From Lachnospiraceae bacterium (GTDB lineage Bacteria > Bacillota_A > Clostridia > Lachnospirales > Lachnospiraceae): a DNA stretch of 64,000 nt. Shown here piece after piece: positions 1 to 10,100 of the stretch. The notes beneath the pieces are model-generated. The model was not told the origin of the DNA, searched no databases, and worked only from the letters and a program-made list of their open reading frames with translations. The first letter of the stretch is position 1. Every line of letters starts with the position of its first letter. The position numbers and the translations under genes are program-made. Location: NCBI GenBank assembly GCA_900764695.1, contig CAAFOY010000070.1, positions 25,009 through 89,008 of the forward strand, given 5' to 3'.

Positions 1-174
1 AATTTTATTCCATAACAGATTTTCTTGTCCAGGCATTATTTCTCTAATGTCAAACCACCAAGAACCGGCACCTATTATTTCACTATCAAAATTGCATATA
101 CTTTTTGCCACTGATTCTATTGCACTATATAAACAATCTGAAGTTTTCTCATCCGTAGATTCTAATGATAACAC
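1..174 (-). CDS. Partial hypothetical protein, runs off the left edge
   Basis: An open frame of 58 codons starts with GTG at 174 and is still open at the window edge. The visible part is an acidic N-terminus followed by a Trp-Trp-Phe-Asp stretch. A purine-rich AAGGGAG lies about 13 nt upstream of the GTG, which is long for a ribosome binding site, and an in-frame stop sits just before the start. No family is recognised. It could equally be a remnant, because the DNA just upstream looks decayed. It lies downstream of the UDP-sugar genes on the same strand. Confidence 0.35.
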   Translation of the reverse strand, partial: MLSLESTDEKTSDCLYSAIESVAKSICNFDSEIIGAGSWWFDIREIMPGQENLLWNKI

Positions 175-904
175 TTTCTAATTTCATCTCCCTTCTATAG
201 AAAAGTACAACAATCCCCATTAACTAAATACAAGGTCTCATCTTGTAAACTACCTCCGATCATTTTTTCTATTTACGTCAAACCTACTTTTGTATTGAAT
301 AAATAGAAAAATTGAATATATCCAACTTTTATTATTCATGTGTAAAATGCAATCCATACTATTGAATAAAACTTTAGATTAAATAGTTGCCACATAAGAT
401 AATAACTATGTTTTTAAATATCTTTTTTAATACCTACATCTTTTATCAATATGAGATTAAAATTGTGCAATACTTCATTAATTTTATAAATATGCATTTC
501 TGCAGATTCCATTTTGATAATAAGTTATCAATTCCATAGTTTTTGTCGTCTCTTTCGAGTGGTTTATCTTCCTTATATATATTATGATTACAAAGTTAAA
601 CTCTGTTTCCATTTACATAAATAATACGAATTCCTTTTCGAAGTGCAAAGTTGAATGCCTATGTGACTTTATTTATGATAGGCTCATCTTTATCGTTAAA
701 CAAAGTATTACATTCAATTTTTCACAAAAAGCTACATCATGATGCTTTTGGTCTGGTATTCTTTCAAATTCTCAATGATGAACTATTTTACCCTTTTTCC
801 TATCTTTCTATACAATATCATTGACAATCATGACTCACTGGACGATTAGAGATACGAAAAAATTTAATTAATTTTCAAATAAATTGTAATATCACTCCTC
901 GCCA
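175..904. other. AT-rich gap with traces of decayed coding sequence
   Basis: No intact gene is visible. On the minus strand, about 540-860 translates in short blocks that look protein-like (for example a block containing EFERIPDQKHHDVAFCEK and a second ending FALRKGIRIIYVNGNRV), but these are separated by stops and a frame change. This suggests an old pseudogene of unknown identity. The rest is AT-rich DNA with no recognised site. Confidence 0.4.
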
Positions 905-1846
905 TTATAAGTCTATTTTTTCATAATTAAAAAATGCTAATGTCTTTGTAATGCCTTGTCGAATATCGGTTACCGGTTCCCATTTTAGATATTTCTTCGC
1001 TGTAGTAATATCTGGATTTCTCCTTTTGGGATCATCTTTTAGGATAGGCATAAATTTCACTGAAAGCTTTTCTCCTACTATTTCACTAAAAATATCTACT
1101 AAGTCAATAATTTTATACTCCTGTTGATTGCCTAAATTAACTGGTAATTGATAATCTACTTCCATTAACCTTAATATTCCCTCTATCAAGTCATCTATGT
1201 ACATAAAACTCCTACTATGTGTTCCATCTCCATATACGCTAAGCGAATCGCCTTCTATTATTTGTTTAATAAAATTTGTAATAACTCGTCCGTCGTTTAA
1301 ATTCATTCTTGGCCCATATGTGTTAAAAATACGAATCACTCTGATTGGAATTTCATATTTTTTATGCATTGCATATATCATTGCTTCCGCATACCTTTTG
1401 GATTCATCATAACAACTTCTCTCACCAAACGAATTAACATTCCCCCAATACTCTTCTGGTTGTGGGGAGATAAGTGAATCTCCATATACTTCACTCGTTG
1501 ATGCATAGAAAAATTTCGCCTTTTTTTTAATACATAACTCAAGTAAGTGAAATGTTCCTTCACCATTAACCCTAAGCGTTTCAATTGACTTCTTCATATA
1601 CTTAGGTGGACTAGCTGGACTTGCAAAGTGCATAATCCAATCTAACTCTCCTTCGATAAAATCAATTGGTTTAATAACATCCCACTCTACAAAATTAAAT
1701 CCCTGATATTTTATTAAGTGATTAATATTTGATTCACTTCCTGTAATATAATTATCTATTCCTATTACTTCGTGTTTTTCTTCTAAAAATCGTTGTGCAA
1801 GATTACTTCCTATAAATCCTGCAACACCGGTGATTAAAATTCTCAT
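905..1846 (-). CDS. UDP-glucuronate decarboxylase (UDP-xylose synthase)-type epimerase
   Basis: This 313-residue protein is a short-chain dehydrogenase/reductase of the extended NAD-dependent epimerase type. The Rossmann motif GVAGFIG is at residues 7-13, STSEVYG at about 116-122, and the catalytic YxxxK at Tyr146-Lys150. The block EEYWGNVNSFGERSCYDESK is typical of UDP-xylose synthases, which oxidise and decarboxylate UDP-glucuronate to UDP-xylose in the cytoplasm. Its start overlaps the stop of the UDP-glucose dehydrogenase by 4 nt (ATGA), so the two are translationally coupled and would act in sequence. A dTDP-glucose dehydratase or a UDP-glucuronate epimerase is less likely. UDP-xylose or UDP-glucuronate would feed surface glycan synthesis, but no glycosyltransferase is in the window. 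Confidence 0.85.
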   Translation of the reverse strand: MRILITGVAGFIGSNLAQRFLEEKHEVIGIDNYITGSESNINHLIKYQGFNFVEWDVIKPIDFIEGELDWIMHFASPASPPKYMKKSIETLRVNGEGTFHLLELCIKKKAKFFYASTSEVYGDSLISPQPEEYWGNVNSFGERSCYDESKRYAEAMIYAMHKKYEIPIRVIRIFNTYGPRMNLNDGRVITNFIKQIIEGDSLSVYGDGTHSRSFMYIDDLIEGILRLMEVDYQLPVNLGNQQEYKIIDLVDIFSEIVGEKLSVKFMPILKDDPKRRNPDITTAKKYLKWEPVTDIRQGITKTLAFFNYEKIDL

Positions 1847-3201
1847 CGTCCTACTCCTATAATTCTAAATCCTATACTTTTCATTTTTTCTTGATCCAAG
1901 CAATTCCTTCCATCAAATAATAGTGGAAATCTCATCTTTTCTTTAATAGCATTCCAGTCAATTTTTTGGAACATCGACCAAGATGTTGCTAACACGACTC
2001 CATCTGCCTGCTCAAACAAATCTTCTAATGATTTCACATATTCTATTTCCATTCCTTCAAATTGTATTTTTGCTCTTTCCATAGCTACTGGATCATATGC
2101 TCTTACCTTCGCATTCAATTTTAAAAGTTCTTGTGCTATATCAATAGCAGGTGAATCCCTTAAATCATCTGTACCAGGTTTAAATGTTAATCCCATAATA
2201 CCTATAGTCTTTCCAGCTACAATTTTTAATTCCGATTGAATTTTTTTGACCGCAAGCTTTCTCATATCATAATTTAATTTTCTACATTCATTAACAATGT
2301 TCAAATTTATATCATATTCTTTTGCTATATGCATGAGTGCATCTGTATCTTTTCCAAAACAACTTCCTCCCCAACCAATTCCTGCTTCTAAAAAACTTTT
2401 ACCTATTCTCTTATCCAGTCCTATCCCATTTGCAACATCAATGATATCTGCACCTATTCTTTCAGACAAACATGCAATTTCATTTATAAAACTAATCTTT
2501 AATGCCAAAAAAGCATTTGCCGAATACTTAATAAGTTCTGCCGTAACAATATTTGTTTCAAAAATAACAGGCTTACTTTCATACTGCACTTCCTCTATGT
2601 GTGATGGCGGAATAAAAGTTCTCTTCACAATTGGCTCATAAAGTGATAGTAACTTTTTTTTTGCATACTCATTATCTGCTCCTAATATAATTCTATCAGG
2701 ATACAACATATCATAAATAGCAGAGCCCTCCCTCAGGAATTCAGGATTGGATACAATATGAAACAATTTTTTAGTTCCATATTTTTTTTTAAGTTCTTCG
2801 TCGATTCTGGATTGCATCCAATTCCCACTTCCGATTGGTACAGTAGATTTATTCACGATAATAACATCTTCCTTAATTAAATGCTGTACAAGATAATTAA
2901 CCACTTCGCGTATATTTTTATCACTTGGAGAACCATCTTCTTTAGAAGGAGTTCCTACTGCAACAAATACTATTTCACTATTCTTTAGTGCCAGTGCATA
3001 ATCTTCTGTAAATGTAATGTTATCTCTAATTTTATAAAATAATTCTTCCAATCCTGGTTCATAGATGGGTAAAATCCCTTGATTCAATTTAGCTATCTTT
3101 TGTTTATCACTATCAATGCACACTACATCATTGCCTAAATAAGCATGAACTATGCCCGTTACAATACCTACATAGCCCACACCAATTACTGTAACATTCA
3201 T
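1843..3201 (-). CDS. UDP-glucose 6-dehydrogenase
   Basis: This 452-residue enzyme should oxidise UDP-glucose to UDP-glucuronate with two NAD+. The N-terminal Rossmann motif GVGYVG is at 7-12, the family block SNPEFLREG at 151-159, the central-domain lysine in FLALKISFINE near 235, and the catalytic cysteine in GWGGSCFGKD at 281. The C-terminal UDP-binding domain follows and length is normal for the family. The start has a strong GGAGGAGG site 6 nt upstream. It is the first gene of a two-gene unit with the UDP-xylose synthase-type gene, whose product uses its product. Confidence 0.92.
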   Translation of the reverse strand: MNVTVIGVGYVGIVTGIVHAYLGNDVVCIDSDKQKIAKLNQGILPIYEPGLEELFYKIRDNITFTEDYALALKNSEIVFVAVGTPSKEDGSPSDKNIREVVNYLVQHLIKEDVIIVNKSTVPIGSGNWMQSRIDEELKKKYGTKKLFHIVSNPEFLREGSAIYDMLYPDRIILGADNEYAKKKLLSLYEPIVKRTFIPPSHIEEVQYESKPVIFETNIVTAELIKYSANAFLALKISFINEIACLSERIGADIIDVANGIGLDKRIGKSFLEAGIGWGGSCFGKDTDALMHIAKEYDINLNIVNECRKLNYDMRKLAVKKIQSELKIVAGKTIGIMGLTFKPGTDDLRDSPAIDIAQELLKLNAKVRAYDPVAMERAKIQFEGMEIEYVKSLEDLFEQADGVVLATSWSMFQKIDWNAIKEKMRFPLLFDGRNCLDQEKMKSIGFRIIGVGR

Positions 3202-3332
3202 ATACCTCCTCCCTCCTACATATTCTTATCTACATTTACTGGTAAAGTTTATCATCCTCTTTAAATATCAACAAATTAATACTAATATGAAGATTTACTC
3301 CCAAAATTTATTTTCAATTCCTTATCACAATG

Positions 3333-3998
3333 TTATAAACTTACTTCTAAATATTTTATTAAACATTCGCTACTAATCTCTCGTACTTTAACTGTTTCTT
3401 TTTCTTCTGTTGTGCATACTACTGTTTCATACTCAGAGTCTAATTGCAATTCCTTAAATATAAATCCACAAAACTGCTTCTTAATCTTTCCATTCTCTAC
3501 CATAGGCATAGTTCTTTTTAGTCCCCCAATTCCTACTCCTATTGCTTTGAGATAACATTCTTTTCGTGTCCAAATCTTATACGGAAATTCTTGTCCTTGT
3601 TTACAGTAGTCTATTTCATCTTTAGTATAATAATGATTAATTATTTCTTGTGGAAACGTTTTTACTTTTTCTATATCAATACCAACTAAATTTGATGAGA
3701 CTGCACAGATCACTATATCTCCTGCATGCGATATGCTAAATTGAATATTATGTTTTTTATACAGATTTACATAATAGGGTTTATTACCTTTCTCTTGAAC
3801 TATGCCTATTGAACCCATTCCTGTAACATAATTCCAAGCATATTCTGCCAATAGTAATCCTGTTAAATGTCGAACAGAATCTTTCTCATAAAAATATTTT
3901 CTTGTTTTCATGTTTGATAATAATTCTATATAAGATACTTGCTTATTAGAAAACGTCATTTTTCTGATGTTACACCATAGTACAATCATATACTGCAA
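3333..3998 (-). CDS. Sfp-type 4'-phosphopantetheinyl transferase
   Basis: The protein (up to 221 residues) has the Sfp-family signatures FSISHAGD, VGIDIEKVK and WTRKECYLKAIGVG, including the Mg-binding Asp/Glu and the Lys-Glu pair. Such enzymes move the phosphopantetheine arm from CoA to a carrier-protein serine in polyketide, peptide or fatty-acid synthases. Its start region overlaps the end of the carboxyltransferase gene by 13 nt, so the two are co-translated. The exact start is uncertain; later methionines (residues 4 and 14) are possible. No carrier-protein or synthase gene is visible here, so its substrate is unknown. Confidence 0.85.
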   Translation of the reverse strand: MQYMIVLWCNIRKMTFSNKQVSYIELLSNMKTRKYFYEKDSVRHLTGLLLAEYAWNYVTGMGSIGIVQEKGNKPYYVNLYKKHNIQFSISHAGDIVICAVSSNLVGIDIEKVKTFPQEIINHYYTKDEIDYCKQGQEFPYKIWTRKECYLKAIGVGIGGLKRTMPMVENGKIKKQFCGFIFKELQLDSEYETVVCTTEEKETVKVREISSECLIKYLEVSL

Positions 3999-5239
3999 AA
4001 TTCCTTAATTAATTTATCTCTTGTCTCCTCTGGTTCAACAATCTCTGAAACACATCCTTGCTCAATATATTTCCCATATTCCGACGTGTTTTGTCTTGCC
4101 GAAGAATCGAAGCATACTTCTTCTTCAGCACTTTGTCCCATTATTCCTATACTACTTTTTGGCCAACTATATACCTTGTCAGCCCCTAAGGCAATACAGT
4201 TCATAGCTATATAAGCACCACCATAACTTTTATGTAAAATCAAAGAGATTTTAACTGTATCTAAACAAATCATCTCTTTAATAAATTGGCCTCCTTTTTT
4301 TTCAATTCCAGCTCTTTCTTGTTCTTTTCCCGGTAAAAAAGAAGGCACATCAACTATAACTAATAATGGTAACTTAAGTTTACGACATTTTTCCAAAAAA
4401 TTTTTTCCCTTCTCTGCTGCCATACAGTCAATTGCCCCTGCAAGTACCTTAGGTTGATTTGCAACTATTCCAATACTTTTTCCGTTAATTCGCGCAAAAC
4501 TTGTAACAAGATTTTGCGCGTACGACGAAGATATTTCTAATATTGAATCTGCATCCACAATTCCCTTGATGACTTTTAAAATATCATACGGCTGATTTTT
4601 TAGAGGTAAGATATTATTCTGCAACTCATATATAGGATTCTTAACCTTATTTGCAACATTATAGTAAATGTCTAGAATATAACCCAATTGGTAACGACAT
4701 TCCTCTATAGTTTCATACATAATATTAATTGTTCCATTTATAGATTGTATATGACTTCCACCAAGCTCTTGTTTTGTGCATCTCTCTCCTAATACACTCT
4801 TCACCACTTTAGGTCCTGTCAAACATAAATTACCACTGTTTTTGTCAAACAAAACAAAATCACACATAGTTGCTAAAAATGCACTTCCTCCTACACAATT
4901 TCCACAAATAACTGCAATATGTAACTGATTATTGTGTTCTCGTACAAACGTTCTAAATACATCTGCATAGGCATCCAACGACCTAGTTCCTTCTTTTATG
5001 TCGGCCCCACAACAATTAATAAAATATATCAATGGATAGTTTTTATCTTTTGATTCAACTAATAATTTATTTATTTGTGTTGCTTGTTCTTTTCCAAAAC
5101 ACACACTCTTTATATTTAGATTTTCACAATAAAAGAAACATTTTTTTCCTTTTATTCTTGCTGTACCAATTATACTATTTGAGTTCTTATAAGAAATTTT
5201 TACACTTTTCAAATCACTAATTGATGTAATTAAGAACAT
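3986..5239 (-). CDS. Acyl-CoA carboxylase-type carboxyltransferase subunit, short form
   Basis: The 417-residue protein is built like the beta (carboxyltransferase) subunit of propionyl/acetyl-CoA carboxylases: an N-terminal crotonase-like half with SLDAYADVF and LTGPKVVKSVLGE, and a C-terminal half with IVANQPKVLAGAID, VDVPSFLPGKEQE and KSYGGAYIAMN. Family members usually have about 510 residues; roughly 90 N-terminal residues are absent. The ATG at 5239 follows a strong GGAGGAGG site, so the short form looks genuine rather than misannotated. Such proteins transfer a carboxyl group from biotin to an acyl thioester. It is coupled to a phosphopantetheinyl transferase, which hints at a carrier-bound acyl substrate, but no biotin carboxylase or biotin carrier gene is nearby. 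Confidence 0.75.
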   Translation of the reverse strand: MFLITSISDLKSVKISYKNSNSIIGTARIKGKKCFFYCENLNIKSVCFGKEQATQINKLLVESKDKNYPLIYFINCCGADIKEGTRSLDAYADVFRTFVREHNNQLHIAVICGNCVGGSAFLATMCDFVLFDKNSGNLCLTGPKVVKSVLGERCTKQELGGSHIQSINGTINIMYETIEECRYQLGYILDIYYNVANKVKNPIYELQNNILPLKNQPYDILKVIKGIVDADSILEISSSYAQNLVTSFARINGKSIGIVANQPKVLAGAIDCMAAEKGKNFLEKCRKLKLPLLVIVDVPSFLPGKEQERAGIEKKGGQFIKEMICLDTVKISLILHKSYGGAYIAMNCIALGADKVYSWPKSSIGIMGQSAEEEVCFDSSARQNTSEYGKYIEQGCVSEIVEPEETRDKLIKEFCSI

Positions 5240-5593
5240 TTTCCTCCTCCATTTTCAAATTTTTTATTATATATTGGATGAATCATTTCTTTATTATTTA
5301 GCGGCTTATTCATTACAATTTTTTTATTTCTAAATTTTTCTTATAAATGCTAGAATTTATTCACCTAAATTTACTTTATATCATTATCCTATTATAAATT
5401 TGGATAAAGTAAAATTACCCATTATTCATATTCATCATACTTATATTGCATATTTTAATAAAACGCTCTGCATATATCACTCAGTACTAAATTTGTATTT
5501 TTAGAATAATAATGCATTTCTCTTTTATCTATAATCTCTTTCCTGTTTTTCACTTATTTTTAATAATTAAATTTCCAATAATACAACAATTTT
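5240..5593. other. AT-rich gap upstream of the carboxyltransferase gene
   Basis: No gene is visible. The stretch is very AT-rich and would hold the promoter of the carboxyltransferase operon. A loose inverted repeat (TTTACTTTAT at 5370-5379 with ATAAAGTAAA at 5404-5413) is present; its role is unknown. Confidence 0.4.
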
Positions 5594-6055
5594 AGAGACT
5601 ACTATTAAATTGATTTTCTTGCCCTCCCATATTTCCAACAAAATTTAATTTCCACATTTCATAATCCGTCTTTACTCTTAATAACACCTGTTTTTATATC
5701 TTCTTGCAACAATATCAAACTTTTTATAAGCACCAATGATTCGTCAAATGTTTTATCTTAACTTATTGAGATGCCTACATCTGCTCGCTCAGTATAGGTT
5801 ATTCTAAAAATTATAATAGTGAACTCTGTTTTTCTGTCTGTTCTTCCTTCATGGATTTTGCATTCTCATTTATGTAGGCCAGTTTTTGACTCGCTACTTT
5901 TATAGATTTTAGATACCTAATCATAAAATTATTCAGAAGGCTGTATCTCTGACTGTCATATGATGCTTTCAACAACTATAATCTCTGCACATCATTGTCT
6001 ATCTCCATTTTCTCCTTAATAGGAGAATTTCCTATGGCACAAGACTTAAAATCTA
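5594..6055 (-). pseudogene. Decayed C-terminal fragment of a second SNF2-type ICE helicase gene
   Basis: The minus strand translates into blocks that match the C-terminal part of the intact helicase encoded at 7141-14031. In order: GNSPIKEKMEIDNDVQRL then [11 protein letters not shown] (intact copy: [29 protein letters not shown]), then TYTERADVG (intact: TYTERSDGG), then DYEMWKLNFVGNM (intact: [14 protein letters not shown]). The blocks are broken by stop codons and at least two frame changes, so no protein can be made. It lies in the same orientation as the intact gene and beyond its last downstream gene, so it is a remnant of a related but distinct element rather than part of this one. Confidence 0.85.
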
Positions 6056-6279
6056 ATGAATAGGAAATAAAAATTTTTATATAAATATTAATCTAAATTT
6101 TTCAAAAAAAATGTTAATGTATATTTAATGAAGAAGATAGAATACTATCGAACTAATAAATATGGCGTTACATCGTACACTGTGTCAATGAAACTCCCTA
6201 CCTTATTTTACATTTTTCTACATACGCATGCATTAAAATAGTCTTTATTTCTATGGAGAAAACTAGCTATTCTCATAAG

Positions 6280-6316
6280 AAAAATGAGGCTAGAGAAATT
6301 CTCTAACCTCATTTTT
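6280..6316 (-). terminator. Hairpin terminator after the double SpoVG gene
   Basis: An inverted repeat pairs AAAAATGAGG with CCTCATTTTT and TAGAG with CTCTA around a 5-nt loop, with one mismatch. T-runs are present at both ends, so it can act in both directions. It lies 40 nt past the stop of the SpoVG-like gene and probably ends the helicase-SpoVG transcript. Confidence 0.75.
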
Positions 6317-6356
6317 CCTTAAATTCCTTTGTAATTACATAATCTTTCTAAATTTA

Positions 6357-7031
6357 CTATCTTATCGACAATCCTACATCCCTGTCATCCACTCTCATAA
6401 ACTCATCTTCCTTTATGGGTGCAGACCTATCCATTCCTTTTGCTTTTTCCTCTTTGTAAGTTTCAATAATCTCTCCATAAAGATTCTCACGAAACTCCTT
6501 TGTCACCGGATAACATACATCCTGATAAATTGCTTTTCCCTGCTCATCCGTCTGCCTTGTCTTATATGACGGCATTGCCACAAATACATTATCCTTGCCC
6601 TGAAGTACAGATACATTATTAATTACAAAACTGTCATCAAGATAAATCCTTGCAAGCCCTTTGATATTGCTGCCATCTCTTTCAAATGGTGTCACTTTTA
6701 CAGCAAATGACGGCATTTCTACTGCCTGCTCTATCTTTTCTTCCTTTACACCTTCTCTTCCTGCATTTTCATATCCATCAAGAATAGCATTGTAAAGTTC
6801 CTCTCTGAACTCCTTTGTGATTGGATTGCAGACATCCTTAAAAATATGATTGTTCTGCTCATCCACTTCACTGCTTCTGTATCTTGGCATGGATACAAAC
6901 ATATTTCCATTACTGTTTTCAAGAATGGCTATATTTGTTACTTTAAATGATTCTTCAAATACTACTGTTGCAAATCCTCTTAAACTTCCCTCATTTTTTC
7001 TTACCTTATTTACTTTTACTGTATATTTCAT
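6357..7031 (-). CDS. Tandem SpoVG-domain protein
   Basis: The protein of 224 residues holds two SpoVG-like domains. Each has the family layout: a charged strand, then a strand ending in FVSMPRY or FVAMPSYK, then DVC-(N/Y)P-(I/V)TKEFRE and a C-terminal helix. SpoVG proteins of Firmicutes bind nucleic acid and are normally about 90-100 residues with a single domain; the duplication is unusual. The start is placed at 7031 because AAGGAG lies 8 nt upstream; a longer frame to 7061 lacks such a site. It follows the SNF2 helicase gene and is the last gene of the element before a terminator. A role as regulator or DNA/RNA-binding accessory of the element is inferred. Confidence 0.8.
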   Translation of the reverse strand: MKYTVKVNKVRKNEGSLRGFATVVFEESFKVTNIAILENSNGNMFVSMPRYRSSEVDEQNNHIFKDVCNPITKEFREELYNAILDGYENAGREGVKEEKIEQAVEMPSFAVKVTPFERDGSNIKGLARIYLDDSFVINNVSVLQGKDNVFVAMPSYKTRQTDEQGKAIYQDVCYPVTKEFRENLYGEIIETYKEEKAKGMDRSAPIKEDEFMRVDDRDVGLSIR

Positions 7032-7140
7032 TTCAATTCTCCTTCTGCATGTTACGGTCATACTCCGCTATTTTTTTACTAAAATATTAGAAACAGTTCC
7101 TCTGTTCCCTGTCATAGTTGTTAAAAATTTTCAGAGGCAG

Positions 7141-10100
7141 TTATCTCCTGCCCCTGTTTTCATCTTCCCTATACTCCGAAATATCTTCTGCCACTTTTCC
7201 TGACTTTTCATTTTCCGGTGGGCAGATGACTTCCGAATCCGTATCGATACTCTTTTCCAGATCAAGCATCGCATTTAATTCCGCCTGCCTTTTTAACATA
7301 TCCTTTAATTCTTTCTCATAAGCAAACGGTTTCTCGTACTCTGCTTTTGAAGATTCAAGATCCCTTTTGTACTGCTCAATCTTCTTTATTAAAAATTCTT
7401 CATTTTCATTCAGGCTGTTGAACAGATTATCGAGCTTTATCATATTTCCCACAGGACTAGTTGACATTTCAACCTTATATTCTGTTTTTCCACGAAGAAT
7501 CATATAATTTACTCCCATATAATTCTTTTCAATCAACAGTTCAAAACCTCTGAAACTGCCCAGCCCATAAGTATCTCCGCTCTTACATCTACTCAACATC
7601 TCAAGCATTGCCGTGCCACCGTCACTTCTTTCGGTATAGGTCATATTGCCTAGCTTAATGGCAAATTCATCTCCCTTTAGAAGCTCCTTGTCCCTTGCCT
7701 CAATATCAGTTCTTACGCATTTCAGCTTTTCTTCAGCTGCCTTAATGAGCTTCGGATATCTGAGCATAAAATCATCCTGAAATGTATATCTCTGGCTGTC
7801 ATAAGATGCCTTTAATAACTTTAATCTCTGCAAGTCATTATCCAATTCCATCTTTTCTTTTATCAATGGATTTCCTGTAGCAACCGCCTTAATCTCTGCA
7901 TAGGACAACGTTGCCTCGTCAATATCTTCACAGGTTCTTGACACAGTCCGGCTCGTCATTATCTGGCTTATAAACCTCTGCTTGTTTTCCACAAGCGACC
8001 ATGAGTATGCATCAAATGTTTCTTTTGTGACATATCTGTATACTGCAACTTCCTCATTTTCATTTCCCTGTCTGATTCCTCTTCCTTCTCTCTGTTCAAT
8101 GCTTGAAGGCTTCCATGGACAGTCGATATGATGGAGTGCCACAAGGTGCGATTGAACATTTACACCGGTACCGCACTTGTCGGTTGATCCGATAAGAACC
8201 TTCTTTCTTCCTGTCCTCATCTCCTTAAATAATACTTCTCTTTGTGCATCCGTCTTGGCATCGTGAATAAATGCTATTTCATTCTCAGGTATTCCCCTTT
8301 TTATCAGTTCAGATTTCACATAATTATACACATCAAAATCTTTTCCTCCGGGTGTTCCTATGTCTGAAAATATAAGCTGACAACCGATTTTTCCCTCACC
8401 TTCTGCCTTTTCATATTCAAATGCCACGTTATCCACTACTTTATTTAGCTTTCCATCAGGATTATTTGGTGCATCCTTATCAAGAAGTCTCGCATCCGTT
8501 CCAAGCAGTCTTGCCTCATGGGTAATTTTCAAGAAATTGTCAACACTGGAATCCACACCGCCATTTCTGATACGCTCTGCCCTCACAACAAAATCTTCCA
8601 TGACCTGTCTTACATACCAGTCGGGCTCTGACTCTACGATAATGTAATTTCCACCTCTTAACTTTGGCACATCAAGGTCTAACATATCCTGCGTCTGTAC
8701 ATCTGCCACCTGCTTAAACATATTCATAAGTTCCGGCAAATTAGTAAATTTATTAAATCTGCTTTTCATACGAAATCCACTGCCCTCAACAGTCAGTTCC
8801 AAAGCCGTTGTAACTTCACCGAAGTTTGCTGCCCATGAATCAAAATGGTATATTCCCATCTGCTCCAACGTATCCTGTTGCAGGTAACTCTGCATAACAT
8901 ACATTTCACACATTGTATTGCTGATTGGTGTTCCAGTTGCAAAGATAATTCCCCTTCCTGGATTTATTTCATTGATATACTGGCATTTTAGCTGCATATC
9001 TGTTGACTTTTTTGCACCTGAATTACTGATACCTGATACATTATTAATCTTTGAAAATATTGCAAGATTCTTGTAATTATGTGCTTCGTCAACCATAAGA
9101 CAGTCAATACCAAGTTCTTCAAATGTAATGAGGTCATCTTTTCTCTCCTCATCGGCAAGACTTTTTAACTGCTCACTCAGTTTTTTTTTCTGTGCTTCCA
9201 TCTGTTTTACAGTCCAGCGTTCACCGTTCTTATCTTTTGTTTCCTCTATGGCATAGGATATCTGCTCTATCTGTTCGTTAAGCATCCTCTCCCTTCTCTC
9301 TGCTGAAATCGGAATTTTTTCAAACTGTGAATGTGACATTATAATACAGTCATAATCACCTGTTGCAATTCTTGATATGAACTGCTGTCTTCTGCTCTTT
9401 TCAAAGTCACGCTCCGTAGCCACAAGGATATCTGCTGACGGATAAAGTCTTAAAAATTCCGATGCTGTCTGATTTATTAAGGGCTTAGGAACAACCATTA
9501 CCGTCTTATTAGCAAGACCTAATCTTTTCTGTTCCATGCACGCCGCCATCATTTCAAATGACTTCCCGGCACCTACACAGTGGGCAAGAAGTGTATTACC
9601 TCCAAGCAGTATTCTTGCGATGGCATTTTTCTGATGCGGTCGGAGTTCTATTTCAGGATTCATTCCCGGAAAGGAAAGTGCTGAACCGTCATATTCACGA
9701 AGTCTTGTATTATTAAATGTATGGTTATAATAATCAACATATTTTTTTCTTCTCTCCGGCTCTACAAATATCCATTCCCTGAATTTATCTTTTATAAGAT
9801 TCTGCTTTTCCCTTGCAAGCATTGTTTCGTTCTTATTTACAACATAATGGTATTTGCCATCTCCATCATCAATTCTGTCCCTTACCGTCACCGTTTTCAG
9901 ATTCAGTGATGCTTCAAAAATAGAATAAGCATCCATGCGGCCCGTTCCATATGTTTTGGAAGCTGCCACAGAATGCTTATCCATTGATTTATTCTCTATA
10001 AACCATTCCATGCTGTATTTATTAAGATGTACCATAATGCCTGATGAATAAAATGTGCTTCTTACCGCTCTCGCTCTTCTCGGTGTTCCTAAAAGCTCAT

